From Prosapia bicincta (Eukaryota > Arthropoda > Insecta > Hemiptera > Cercopidae): a stretch of DNA of 64,000 bases. Positions 1 to 12,500 of the stretch are shown in pieces. The first letter of the stretch is position 1. Each line of letters starts with the position of its first letter. A model generated the notes under the pieces. That model did not search any database. It saw nothing but the letters and a program-made list of their open reading frames with translations, and was not told the DNA's origin. The stretch covers positions 92,925,765 through 92,989,764 of the forward strand of contig JBAIZL010000006.1 in the NCBI GenBank assembly GCA_036971475.1, in the 5' to 3' direction. The position numbers and the translations under genes were made by a program.

Positions 1-464
1 AAATATTTCTAAAGCTAGCTTCCCCATTATTTGGAAGTCAAATCGGAAGGTTTAGGTGACAGCTTCATTTCCTGAGGACTGGTTTGATCATCATGTCATA
101 CCTCAAGTCGGACGTTATTGTCGGTCTAAACAAATTCCTTTCAAAAAAGTAATTCCTATTAATTGACAATGCACCTGGTCATCCTCCTCCTACTTTAACT
201 AATTTCGACACGCGCATTAAAGTGATATTTTTGCCACCAAATACAAATAATTTGCTTCAAATGATGGATCAGGGAGTCGTCAAAACATTTAAAGCTTATT
301 ACACTAGAAGATCATTTGCGCATCTGCATGACGCTATGAGACAGAAAAACGAGCACTCTGTTGAAGATTGTTCGAAACAATTCAACATTTTAAATGCTTT
401 GGAAATCATAGGTAATATTCGAATGAAATTTCACAAAAAAACTGTGAATGGTGTTTGGAAAAAA
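1..464 (+). pseudogene. pogo/Tigger-type (DDE_1) transposase fragment
   Basis: Translation across two frames gives WFDHHVIPQ, DNAPGHPPPTL, then the open stretch 222-497 with IFLPPNTNNLLQMMDQGVVK and TFKAYYTRRSF. DNAPGHP and FLPPNTxxLLQxMDQG are the second catalytic Asp region and downstream signature of Tigger/jerky DDE_1 transposases. The frame is broken near 150-200, the start lies outside the window, and the end is interrupted at 465 by a hAT-like insertion. It is dead and unrelated to NOMO. Confidence 0.8.
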
Positions 465-708
465 CAGGGGCACGTCCCCCCCCCCCCAACCAAATAGTGT
501 TAGCAAAAAATGTTAACCTATAAAATGGCACTAGGTTTTTAGCAAAATATCTTGCCGATGGCTCAACAATTGTGTAATTTTAAGTGCCAAAAAGTCATAA
601 AATATTATTTCTAGGGATAAAAATGTTCAAAATTTCCTCAGGAAGGTTTTGCCCCCGTGACCCTGTGGGTTGTGCCCTCTCCAAACCATCATCCTGGCTA
701 TGCCCCTG
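465..708. mobile_element. Short hAT-like non-autonomous element
   Basis: It begins CAGGGGCACGTCCCCC and ends ATCCTGGCTATGCCCCTG, so the ends are imperfect inverted repeats of the CAGGGGC(A/G)TAGCCAGG type common at hAT termini. It is 244 bp with no coding capacity. It splits the Tigger fragment. Flanks on both sides read ATGGT(G)TTTGGAAA, which may be a duplicated host segment, but no clean 8-bp target duplication is visible. Confidence 0.55.
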
Positions 709-2984
709 ATGGTTTTGGAAACATTTTGTGGCAAATATAAAATTCTGTTTTGTTTTATCCATATTATAAAAGTTAGTTTGTAATTGTAAATTTGAGTAGG
801 GGTTAGCTTCGTAAAATGAACGAATGTTTTGAAACTCGTCAGGAAGTAAGCAATTACGTATTCACTTAGTTAAGTATTTTTAAAGTTAGTTTAATCAGTA
901 AATTCAAGATGATTACATCTAGCAACTGTAAATTTGTATTACATATATTTTTTTATAATTTGGGTACGAAAGGCAAAATCAAGCTAATATATTTACCGTT
1001 GTAATAATGAGGGCATATGTGCTGGCGACGTCTCTTGGTGCCAGCACAACAATAAAAATACTGAGCCATATGACTTGTCTTCTGCGCTGCTTGCTGGGCA
1101 TAATAGAGTATATAAATGTGTACAAAATGTAAATATTAAATTTATTTAAGTAATGTCGCCATACTTATCTCAGAAAGTTTATTCATTAAATTAGTTTCTG
1201 TCTCTTGCATAACGTTCTTATAAACCTTTTGTACAATATGATAAATGGGTACATTCATTGCTGCAGACAATTTAATAATTTTGCCAACTTGTTCCAAATA
1301 TTATAACACAAAATTTTGTTGAAGTGGAAAAAGACTTGTGCCACATGTATGATGATGTCACAAGTCGAACTGTAATGTGCAGGGTGAACACTTAGTGCAA
1401 TTTATTAATACCTGTACATTAAAAAAAAACTATGTAAAAAGATTCACTCAGAAGAAAACTTGTAAAAGCACTAAAAAAATTTTGGTACCCAATTTTACAA
1501 CCAGAAAGACCGAAAACCAATTGCGCCATCAGCTCGCATGGTATGTTAAAAAACACCATGAAACTATAGAAACCAATCATTTTTGTCATTTGGGATTGGT
1601 TATAGAAGTCCTCCATAGCCAGTAAATGGGTTACTTTTTTTTGATGGATCTAAATCACCCTCTGATAATTTTCTTCATTACTCTCCTAAATAATATGATA
1701 GCCTGTTTTGACTGTATTCAACTAAGCAGATGAAATACATTATCTTCAAATTTATGACAACACATTCTTTATACTTTATGACAACATTCTTTATCAATCT
1801 ATTGTTTCATGCTGTTACACTTTAACCTAACTCATTTCCTTTTACTCCTTCATGTGTCTACTCTCATCATCCCTTGTTTTAAGACTCCCTTTTTTTCAAA
1901 ATTTAAGTCAAACTTTGAGTGCCTATTTCCCCTTTCTATCACAAAACTAAACTGATTTTAATTCATACTTGAGTATATTATTACAAACTATGTGTTACAA
2001 ATTTTAATCACCTTATGTTTCCAGAACAATACAATTTCAGGAAATTTGTGAATGAATTTCCACCTTAATTTAGAACTGTACATTTGGAATTCTCAAACTA
2101 AGACATTTTTGGGGGAGCTGTGCTAGTATGAAAAATAATTGTATTGTTCTTTCTTCATAAACTCTAATACCTTTCAGAAATCCCTCTTGTTTAGGTCCAG
2201 AAAGTACTATACTTTAAAAACTGCCAGAGTAATTGCATGTATTTTAAAATTGTTAGCAGGTTGCCAAAATCAGCTGAAGGTCGTAAAAAAATGATACCGT
2301 TGAATATGATTCACACTGGTGGAATAATCACTCATAATTACCTTTATTTTGTTTTTATTCCAGCTATTGTTGTGAGTATGCTCGAAAACTTTCTCACGTT
2401 TCCACTATTTCTCATATTAACCAATGCCAATTTTATCCTCCCTTTGTCTTATATTTTATCTTCGTTAAGTTTTAGGTCTCCCTTGGTCATTATTCATACT
2501 TGAAAAAAAAAAAAATTAGGAATCCAATCATGTAATAAATTTTATGATTTTTCCATTGGGCTCAGAAATGTTGCTGGAAAATTACATGTACCAACTATTT
2601 TTTTTAGCTTAGCTTGTGAGGTTATGTTAATATAACGAATAAAAGATGTAACTAAACTCACAAATTAATCATTTATTCCTCGAACACGTTTGAATGACAG
2701 TCATCATCATTAGTAGGTGTTGCTACTACAAGTTCTAACTTATAACTGTACTGTAATATACAAAAAATGTGTGTGTAAAAGCCGGATCTGTCCCTCTCAA
2801 TAAAACGTCCTACCATGCAGAAACCCCTCCTTAGATCCAGCCCTTTCCTAAATTCCTACTCGCAGTTAGTGTCGTGAGAAAAATGTTGGAAAATTTACTT
2901 CAAAAAATTATTATAAATTTGTATAGGTTTTAGGATAGTTGTTTGGCTGAGCTAATTGTGGAAATAAAGAGTTGAATCAATGAT
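709..2984. other. Upstream flank, no gene recognised
   Basis: AT-rich sequence. Around 787-930 is a partial copy of the palindromic repeat found complete at 2985-3240 (GCTTCGTAAAATGAAC...TTTTGAAACTCGTCAGGAAGTAAG...TTCACTTAG...GATGATTACA). A short open stretch at 1377-1625 and others below 100 codons show no recognisable domain or coding bias, and I do not call them genes. Confidence 0.5.
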
Positions 2985-3240
2985 TTGTAGATACATTTGT
3001 GTCATTAGTAACTTTTTGAAGAACTAAGTGAAGATTATTAACTTACTTGCTGATGGTTTCATTGGTGAAGCCTAGCCTGCTACTTAGGTTAGCATTGAAG
3101 AGTAGCAGGTTAGGTTTCGTCAATGAAGTGACTGTTTTGAGACACGTCAGCAAGTAAGTTAGTAGTTTTCACTTAGTTCTTGAAATAATTGCTCATCAAT
3201 GAAATTAAGATCATTACAACAACCAACTTTATACATTTGT
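2985..3240. repeat. Palindromic repeat (hairpin family A), complete copy
   Basis: Left arm ACTAAGTGAAGAT...ACTTACTTGCTGATGG...TTCATTGGTGAAGCC...CCTGCTAC pairs with right arm GTAGCAGG...GTTTCGTCAATGAA...CGTCAGCAAGTAAGT...TTTTCACTTAGT, with a short spacer. Related sequence occurs at 787-930, 41990-42060, 52005-52170 and 58199-58790. The last copy surrounds a GIY-YIG endonuclease fragment, which suggests that the family is the terminal structure of a Penelope-like element. Confidence 0.7.
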
Positions 3241-3252
3241 TTTTTAACTTGC

Positions 3253-4080
3253 TCAGTAACCTTCATAATATATTATATGGTGTAAAACTAACATTTGGCC
3301 CGCACTTGGCTGTTGAGCCATTCGGTGTCGAGCCTCCCAGTAATGACTGATTTTGCACATTTTGAAATGTGGTCTCCATTTAAGACACCATCGAGACAGG
3401 GCGGGCCCGTATTCTGCTAGGGCAAAACAGTAGAGATGGGCCTGGAGATAGTCGTGTCCTGTCAGGAGTTGAAAGTCAGCCACGGCAGTTGCCCTATCGC
3501 TTGTGTGCACCAGAGGGCCGCAACTGCTAAGTGATGCCTACTGTTTGGCAGAGGTAAAGCTGGCTTCTGCATAGGGTTGTTGCATCTGTGCTTCATTGTT
3601 TGCTAGGTCATCTGCTCTTTCGTTACCTGTGATGCCATCGTGACTTGGGATCCACTGAAGGATAATTGACCATTCATTTTGCAAAAGATGTGAGATAGTT
3701 TCTCAGCATTGGAATATGTTAGAAATCTATTGAAGAGTTGGAGGCTTGTGAGTCTGTAAAGAAAACCGCTTGTTGGTGGTTTGTTGTTGAGTGATGAGCA
3801 GCAAACGCCTCTGTGGCCAGACGCACTGCTGTTATTTCTGCATCAAAATTACTTGCGTTTACTCCAACGCCCTGGCTAATTTCAAACAGCTTGAAAAAAG
3901 CGCCAGCTCCAGTGGGAAAAAGTTTAGATCCATTGGTGTAGACGTGCAGCCAGTCTGGTTCAGGATATAAAGTGTGGATTGTCTCAAGGATAGAAGTCTT
4001 TAGTTCTGGGACTGCAAAATGCTTGGGGGTCTCAAAGTTTAGTAACGATAATCTGACAATTGAGACACCACAAACAATAG
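3253..4080 (-). pseudogene. Decayed non-LTR retrotransposon 3' end (RNase H region)
   Basis: On the minus strand, about 3980 to 3700 reads VYTNGSKLFPTGAGAFFKLF, VNASNFDAEITAVRLATEAF and AVFFTDSQAS, the RNase H signature (D...E...D) of LINE ORF2 proteins. After frame breaks, the open stretch 3253-3510 gives DRATAVADFQLLTGHDYLQAHLY and HYWEARHRMA, the Cys-poor remnant of the conserved tail downstream of RNase H. Several stops and shifts show that it is dead. Everything 5' of RNase H is missing. Confidence 0.75.
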
Positions 4081-4128
4081 AAGACTTTCCACAAGAACAG
4101 GATGTAAAATCAATGTATTTTGTTTATT

Positions 4129-4280
4129 AAAACAAAATGTAATACTTATTACACTTTTGCTATTACTTGCGACCAGACTATTTGTTAACTAAAGTTGTTA
4201 AATTGTTAACTTACACTTGGAGGAAACGTTTTCGTCTTACGACTTCTTCAGTGCAAAAGTGTAATAAGTAATTTACAACC
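4129..4280. repeat. Short inverted-repeat element with hammerhead-like loop
   Basis: Arms of about 20 bp, TACTTATTACACTTTTGC and GCAAAAGTGTAATAAGTA, face each other. Next to the right arm, on the minus strand, is CTGAAGA - A - GTC GTAA GAC - GAAA (4251 down to 4230). This resembles the hammerhead catalytic core with a short stem II. The spacer is AT-rich and non-coding. Confidence 0.55.
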
Positions 4281-5839
4281 AGCTCGTCATGAACAGCAAC
4301 AAGATTTTGATGCTATATATATTAAATAATGTTTCTATTTTATGTAAAATGATTTTGTAGCCTATTCGTGACTCAATCCTTATCCAGTTTTCATGCAGAA
4401 TCATAATTTCTTTTTAAGGGTATAAAAATGTTCCTCCTCTTCAATCATTGCATCTTATTGAAACAGATCCTTTAAGTCTCAAGGAAACCTTTCAAAAAGT
4501 ACTATAGGTAATACTCACCAAATATGGGTTTGGGGGGGGGGAGTCTTGTAGGAAACCCTTGTGGCAACCATCCTTTGGCAGGCTGCTTCTCAGAAGCAGT
4601 TACTCTGCATGTTCATGCGCTTAGTAACCCCAACACATGAAGGATTCAGGTTGTCCTCTCTGATGGTTTCTGTTTATATTGTACATTATTTTCATTTGCC
4701 TTATCTATATAATTTGCATTAGTGTTAAAATTATGAGTTGATAATTGAAACTGTGGATGCTGTTAAGGACTGTAAGTCCGTCATCTGATGATTTGAGTAA
4801 GATTCAATGACTTGCATTCATTAATCAAAGAAATGACTAATAATTCTCCCCCTCACATAGACTCAATGTGTTCTTAGTTGACTGTATTAAGAATCTACAA
4901 ATAGTTGGAGAAACTAGGTCTTTTAGAACCAATTTACGCTTTACAAAGTTGCTTTACACTTCCCATAAACTGATAATTTTTTCCAAAGTCAAATGGGAAG
5001 GTAAGTCGTCACAGTATTTCTACACAAGTATGATATTAGTTGAGCAGCAAAGTATAAGGAAGTACAGTTCTTTAAAAATCAAAAAAATTGGCTTTTTAAC
5101 AAATGTGTGCAAAGTTCATAATCAAGGGAAGCTGCTGAGACTAGAGGACTTTTGACCAAAATGTTTTGATGCAGTTTTACTCTAGTAAGTCTCCAGGATA
5201 TCTTACAGACTCTTAATATCTTATCTAAAAAACTATACCTCAACCAAGATATTTAGACAAATGTCTTAAGCTAAACTTGTAACAGCAACAATAGATTAAT
5301 TGAATCAGATCCGAAATTTGGAGAATTTATACTAGAAATAATACAATTATGCAAAAACTGTGGGATTGATCATGAAGGAAGCACTGGCCACCAGAATACA
5401 AGACCAGCAAGTCTTGACAATTACTTATGTAAACTACTGGCAAGGGATAATCATATTCTCAGAGTGAAAATGATTTTTTCACAAAATCAAAAGCAGGATA
5501 TTTTATTATTCTCATCAACATATGTGAAAAGGTTTACCGATAATAACACGCAAACGGCTTGTAACCCAAATGTAATCAACAAATTTCTTAAACCCTGAAG
5601 TAATAAACGAGACTTGAGATGGAGGGCTGCGATGAGGCAATATAAAAAATACTTTCCTACAAACATGGAAGTCAATACATTGATTTGCATCAGACGGTCA
5701 AAATTCGATGATTAGCTTCGGTATGACATAACAATAATTCTGAGTATAATATGTATTCAAAAGTGCTAGTCCACGAGAAAGCGAGAATGAGCAAGTGCAA
5801 GGTTAGCTGGACGCAACTATACTTCAAAGTATAGATGAA
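4281..5839. other. Upstream flank, nothing recognised
   Basis: Unremarkable AT-rich sequence with a G homopolymer near 4532. Small open stretches on either strand, for example 4868-5155 and 5487-5690, lack any recognisable domain or codon bias. Confidence 0.45.
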
Positions 5840-5854
5840 AATCATGGAGATGCA

Positions 5855-5860
<6 letters not shown>

Positions 5861-5943
<83 letters not shown>

Positions 5944-5952
5944 CATATATGT
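5861..5952. repeat. (AT)n microsatellite
   Basis: About 90 bp of almost pure AT dinucleotide with three interrupting CA units, some 430 bp upstream of the NOMO start codon. Confidence 0.95.
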
Positions 5953-6376
5953 TTTTTAGTAAGAAATTGAAACCTTATATTACGTTTTATTCTTAATTAA
6001 AATAATTGTTTCCAAGTTTTAAAGAATTTCAGCTACAAACTTATTTTGTCAAAATTTATGAAATATATGATATACCTTTGAAAATATGTATAACAGCTAA
6101 GTAAATTTTTAGTATTTGTTTAAGGTATGGATATTTCTAACGTTTTTTTATTGCTATTAAAATGATGTTTAATTATTAATTTTATTTTATACAGTTTTAA
6201 TTTTGCTAAAATACGCCGGTCAACAACTGTGATACAAATATTCCGTTTAAACTACAACAGCTGAGTCATTTATTTTAAAATCAGCTGGTTTTAAACCTGT
6301 AAAAGGGAATGTTTTCAAAGCACTCATGCTGCTAGCTCCAATGATAGTTTAATATTGTTGGTAAATTTAATTTATT
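5951..6376 (+). promoter_or_regulatory. Presumed NOMO promoter and 5' UTR region
   Basis: This is AT-rich sequence directly upstream of the NOMO ATG. About 105-130 nt before the ATG is a small palindromic pair of CAGCTG E-boxes (CAGCTGAGTCA...ATCAGCTG). I see no clear TATA box at a convincing distance and no 5' UTR intron signature. The transcription start cannot be placed from sequence alone. Confidence 0.3.
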
Positions 6377-6510
6377 ATGTCTTTAAAGCATATTTTTTTT
6401 CTATGCGTTGTATGTTTTATAAAACGATCAAGTGAAGACGAAATATTAGGATGTAATGGATTTGTAAAAAGTGAAATAGAAATTAATTTTTCATTAGTTG
6501 AAATTAAATT
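6377..6510 (+). CDS. NOMO: NOMO exon 1: start codon and signal peptide
   Basis: The ATG at 6377 opens a frame with a hydrophobic leader (residues about 4-14, HIFFLCVVCFI), as expected for a lumenal ER protein. The mature start follows, with EDEILGCNGFVKS, the conserved N-terminus of NOMO. The exon ends after TT of a split Leu codon at a GTGAGT donor. No other in-frame ATG between the leader and the conserved motif would keep a signal peptide, so this start is preferred. Confidence 0.92.
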
Positions 6511-9500
6511 GTGAGTACATAATGTTGGTGTATTATCGATGTATATTATACTTCATCTTATGTAGCTATATCATTTTGGTTAAAAATTGAACAATAAACT
6601 ATGCCATTTGAAGAACTTTCCTAGTAGTTTTACTTTAATTGTAGTAATTATTCGGATCCCAGAGTAACTAGTCTGAGGAACATGCAGAAAAATTAAATCT
6701 TGTGGGGAAGCTAACAAATTTAAAATTTGGAAAAAATGACAAAAGTAACGGTATATATTTACCGTGCCCATGTGTACGATTTTAGCGAAAATAATTATAA
6801 AGTCATTAGAAAAAAGTCATCAGGGATATGAAACAAATAAAAACTCTTGCTCAGGGAAATAAATAACATTTTATCAGATTCAAGTTTGGTAAAAAATCCG
6901 TGCGGAGTAGTCAGAAGTACTATGTTTACGTATCAACATCGCGCCGTACTATGTATATTTTAATATACCTATAAAGTTTCCAGTCAGGATAGATTTGGTT
7001 GTAATTTTATACATTACATTACCTATTAAGACGTCTACTTCCAAAAAAGAGTAATACTTTTTTATCAGGTAACATCACATAATCTCTATTCTATCCTTAT
7101 GTGTGTACATTTGGTTGAACGTATAAACTTATAACCAAATATATCCTGACTGGATACTTCATAGGTATGTGAAATTAACCTTCCGTGGCAGTCACAAACA
7201 ATAATTACCAATATAGCTTCAAAACATGTTTTTGATTTGATTTATAAGCACTGTAATGAGAGTGGGCATTGTGCATTTTTACCAGCACTATTAGCACCAC
7301 ATATGGGGGTATTACAGTTTTCCAAAGTTATTAATTTTTGGGCTGTAAGCGAGAGTTGTAATAATTTTTGATGACTTTCTGCGTCGGCCGGTATAATTTT
7401 TTTCGCTAAAATCGTACACATGGTAAATAAGTACCAAAGTAACTTGACAACCCACATAAGTTATTTTTATAAAAAATAAAAGAAATACTTCATATCATTT
7501 TATGCTAAGTTTAACGGTTTATTGAGCATTATGTTTGATACGTTTGTTGCTATAGGAAACTTACTGGCTCTTTTTATAACAAAACCAATCTTAACTAAAC
7601 ACTTTATAGGTATGTATTGAAATATTTAGAATTTTATTGTAGTGTAAAATAGTGCTCTAGGTAAGATGACTAATGTGGGAGTAATTATTTCATTTATACA
7701 TGTAATCAATATTGGTAAAAGAATATCTGGTGATGTAGAAAGTCTTCAGAAACATAGGAAAAGTATAGCACTCAGTATAGAAATGATCCTTCAAATATTA
7801 AAATTTTGAAAAAAGTTAAAATAATGGCAATACTTAATTAACTGCCGCACATCACTGTGGGGTCTGTCAGATCTCAAGAATATAATTGTCTGAAAAGTTA
7901 CAAAATTTTATGTGTGTATTATTTACATAATATATGGACATAGTACTTTATGTTATCTAGTTACAATTTACTTAACCTTAATGTGCATTTTGCTAACACA
8001 GTTATCATTATAAGAAGGTTACAAACGTACTGTTGTATGTTATTTACAGTATTTCATATTATAAATCCATAATTGTATTAAGTAAGAATTACCATGCTAC
8101 AAATCTTGGGATAAATAAAATTTCAGGTACATTAGGTCTAAGTCTACTGGTAACTTTATAATTATTTATGTGTGTATTACCAGATATTAACAGTGTGTAT
8201 TTTACAGATTCACTAAGCAAGGAAGTTTGAAGGACCATACCGAATGTGCCCCAAACAATGGGTATTACTTTCTTCCTCTTTATGACAAAGGAGAATACAT
8301 TTTAAGGGTAGGAGGATTTAATTAATTATGGTTATAAATTAAAATTATTAAATATAAATATTTATAATTATTTGGTAATATGTTTGTAGGTTTCACCACC
8401 AAATGGCTGGACCTTTGAACCTTCTGAAGTTGCCTTGAATGTGGATGGCTTTTCAGATTCCTGCAGTTTAGGAAAAGATATAAACTTTTATTTTAAAGGC
8501 TTTGCTGTTACTGGAAGAGTAAGTAAAAAATATATATTTAATTAAGTCTAAAAAAATATTATTTGTCCCTATGCTTGTAAAACACACGAAAACTATTAAA
8601 TTTTAAAAAACAACTTAATACTAAATATTTCTCTAAATATTAAAAAAATATTAGGTTTTTTTTCAAGCCTATATTATTATATATATATAATTTATAAATA
8701 AAAATATTTCAAATATAAGAATTGTGTTAATTTATATTAATCACTTTAACAATAGTTTATGACTATCCGAAAAAAAAAAAACACGAGAAGCAAACAGACC
8801 TATAAGAGCCTTTACCTCTTCAATGCAAGTATCCCTGTAATTACTTTTGTTTGATTTATCACTGAGTTGTGACCGTACTTTTTGGAGCTTTACATTAGTA
8901 TTCTCTACTATTATCGACATAATTTTGTCTTTAAACAAAAGCTTCCATACATCTGTTTTTAAAGGGTTTTATCTAAACGCCTTGCATGGCCTTTTATTCC
9001 TGGTAAGCCAGTACTAATAATATTGCGTGCTGTGGTTTTGACTAAATTTGTAGTGGGCTTGCTTTCCCAAGCATTGGGAGGACCATGTTCCGTCTTTTTC
9101 CTCCTTTCTATGAAATACTCAGGCAAGTCGTCACGTCCAGTATCTAGTAAAACATTTTCATGGACTTCCTATAAAAGAAGGTCTTCATTATCATCGAAGT
9201 TACTCTAATCACTATCACTACATTCTTGTTCAGATAATGCATAATTGGGATCAGCGTCATCTACTTCATTACTACTTGGATCGTCAATAACAACACGTCC
9301 ACAAATTATGTCACTCAAGTCGGGATCCATTGCACAAACATTCTGGCGAGCCATTTTACCACTTTAATTAGCAACAATAAATAGTAAAAGGAAATATAAT
9401 AAAGAATACATGAGTCGAAACACCGGTCTCATATACTCCTATGTGCGATAACCGAAACACCAGGTACCTCAGACCACTACGCGAAATACGGCAACAGAAA

Positions 9501-12500
9501 CACACGGTCTCAAAGGCCGGGAGGATTTTGTCAGACGACACGTCAAGGTCAGAGGTTCAATCCAAACTAAACGACCATTGACCATGTGAACGGGGAAAGG
9601 GAGGGAGGTAGCTATTGTAAAGGTCAACACTAACACTCACCCTGGGTAGCCACAATTATATATATAAATTTCCCTTAGTACCTGTGAGACTGGTGTTTCG
9701 GTATAGGTGTTAAAGGAAAATGTTTTTGATACCATTCCTGAAATTGAGCAGGCCAAGATTGAGCAGCTAAACGCTCTTCCGAAAGAAGCCTCCCAGAAAT
9801 GTTTCCCGTCATGGATTCAACGTTGGGATAAGTGCATTGCCAGTCACGGACAGTACTTTAAGGAGAATAAATCAAATTCTTTGTAAGTTTATTACTTTTT
9901 TAAATAAAAATTTATTCACCATATTTTTTCCCCCAGAATATCATTTACTATTGATATGGTGAACCCAACAACAGTTGAATCCCAAGTGAAGAATGTAGAC
10001 AGCACCGCTCAATATCCTAAAAATAATGAGGTTACCTAACCAAAAATTCTTACACCTCTTACAGTTTGTATCAACTTGGTGTCATTTCAAAAGTATTTTA
10101 CTTCTGTATGAACAAAAATGTGCATACTTCATTACTGGTAGTACAGTTTTGTGCCAAGATTTATGTCATATTCAATGTTCCACCGATTGGTGTTATTTGA
10201 TTTTAGTTTCAATATTGGCTCAGTGTTTGGACAGTATTTGTGCCAGATACAGTTAATTTTCATAGCATGTTGGGTAGATAAATAGTATTTTCCACATTTA
10301 ATAATTGTTTAATTGCCAATCTTTTATTCATTGAAAATAAATCCATAAATGATTGTATTATTGAAGTATAGTGAAGGTTTTAACTGGGACAAATCTGTCA
10401 TTTGGGTTAACAAACTCAAATGTGTAGTCTTACTTATGTTATAAATAACCATTTATAATAAAATACTAAATTAAACACTTTTTTTATTACGTGTAAAAGA
10501 AACTATGTCATTATAAACTCTGGTCATTATGGTGGGCTATTTGAAATGCTTCAATGGAAACAAAATTTCCAAATTTATTTGTTATGGAACAACTTTAAAG
10601 CTTAATGCAGTATTTTGTATTTTCTAAATTAGCATAACAAATACCACATAATTAAATAATTCAAAGAAATTTAGGTGTAGATTTATATATTTTCATACCT
10701 GTATTCTGAAAATAGAATTCGCAACAATTCTTTGTAAATCAAGTAATACGTTTAAAAATTTGTACTATTTATAAAATTAATCCTAAACTATTTATATGAT
10801 TGTAAATTTGTGTATAAGTAATAGAAATTTCCAAACAGGTAGTGAGTCTTGGTGAGAATTTAGGACCGAAAGGAGTCAAAGTACAATTATCAGAAACTAC
10901 AGGAGATGGCAATCGTCAGGTACTATTAACCATGACAACAGATAATGGAAGCTTTCTGTTTACTCCAGTTTTACCTGGGAATTATGTTATCCAAGCTAGT
11001 CATCCTAGGTAGGTATGACTTATAGGGTTATGATTCATAGATGGAATAGAATGATGAGAAATTTTATTTTATGTTTCAGAGGTTATAAGAAAAGTAACTT
11101 TGTAATGTAACTATCTTACATGTATTTTTGTTTTTATATTTAAAAATATATATTTATGTATATAAATTTATTTATTTACTGTTGCAACACTGTATTAAGT
11201 TATCACTTACACTTAAATATTCTTACAATATTACTTAGTTTTTTATTAGTCGAATACAAAAGGTGTAATGCTTTTATTACTTTTAAACATGTTTCATTTC
11301 ATTGCCAGGGCCTTGTCTAAGGCCATTGAATAATTTTGTCTAAGTTTAATATTTTATCATTTATTAATTTTGTTTGGACTTACTTGTTTATTATATTATT
11401 TTTTAAAATATGTAGCTCCCAGATTATCATTTTCAGACCTTTTGTAATTTTATTTTATTAGATTTGTATTTTTTTCTTTCTTAGTTATAATAGTTTTTAA
11501 TACCGTTTGTGGCTAGATTTGAACTATAAACATTTAATATAAGGTGTACTTTATGTCTGTGTTTTAATTTCTGTTTGTTTGGGTTAGTTTATAATTTATA
11601 AGTCTGGGCATTCTATTTTATAAATTCTGTTAAAATGAAGGAGAAATTTGTTATGGTTGGTTTATCTTATTGATTATACTTCAAGGATTTTTGTTTGTTA
11701 TGTTAATAATGTTATTTCTTGGGATTTTGGTTTTTTATTTTATATTGTATTCTGTGAAAGCAATAAATATTGTATTTGGGGTTTAATTTAGAGTGATGTA
11801 TTTTAGTTAATATTTTGTGTTGTAATTTATTATTTTTTTTATTGTACCAATTATTTTGGCTTTTTGGTAGTTTTAAAATTTATATTTCTCTTTATTTGTC
11901 GGCAAGTTTCATACATTGTACATAAAAGTATGTATAAGCATTCATGCTATAGATGGAGGATTTTGTATTGTATGGCTTTTATAATAATTGAAGAATGTTA
12001 TTTATATTTCTAGTAATTGTCAAGTGTAAGAAGTTTATTTTTTCATCCATAGTAATTTTTATGTTTGAGTAGTTTTTGTAATAAAAGAAATAAGCATTGT
12101 CCTAAAATAAATTTGGTTTAGAAAACCTTCAAATTAGTTTATAGTAAACCTCCAAACAGTGAACTTCGTTTGTACTTCTCCAAAAGTAGATTATTTGTAT
12201 GTGTTAACCCATTAAAAACGCCAATAACTGATATTTAAAATAGTATGCTTTTAGATCGCCTGTGAAAACTGAACTTCAATCCTTTATTGAAATGTTAAGA
12301 CACTTACTGGAATGGAAAATTTATCAATCCAAAATTTTTATGTTTAATTAGCTATTTCAAGTTTTAATACACTAATTGCTGTTCACCTAAACTGTAGTAT
12401 TGCTTAAAAAGTTGATACTAATTTTTATCATGCACATAAATTGCAACAGCCGAAACCTATGAAAACAGCCTTAGAAACTGATCCAAAAACTTGGCTTTAC

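Noticed and set aside
1377..1625. Lys-rich 82-codon frame upstream of NOMO
   Set aside because: No domain, no splice or start context, composition explained by A-rich DNA.
11009..11014. Alternative exon 4 donor four bases downstream (TAG|GTATGA)
   Set aside because: It would add an in-frame TAG and break the phase with exon 5.
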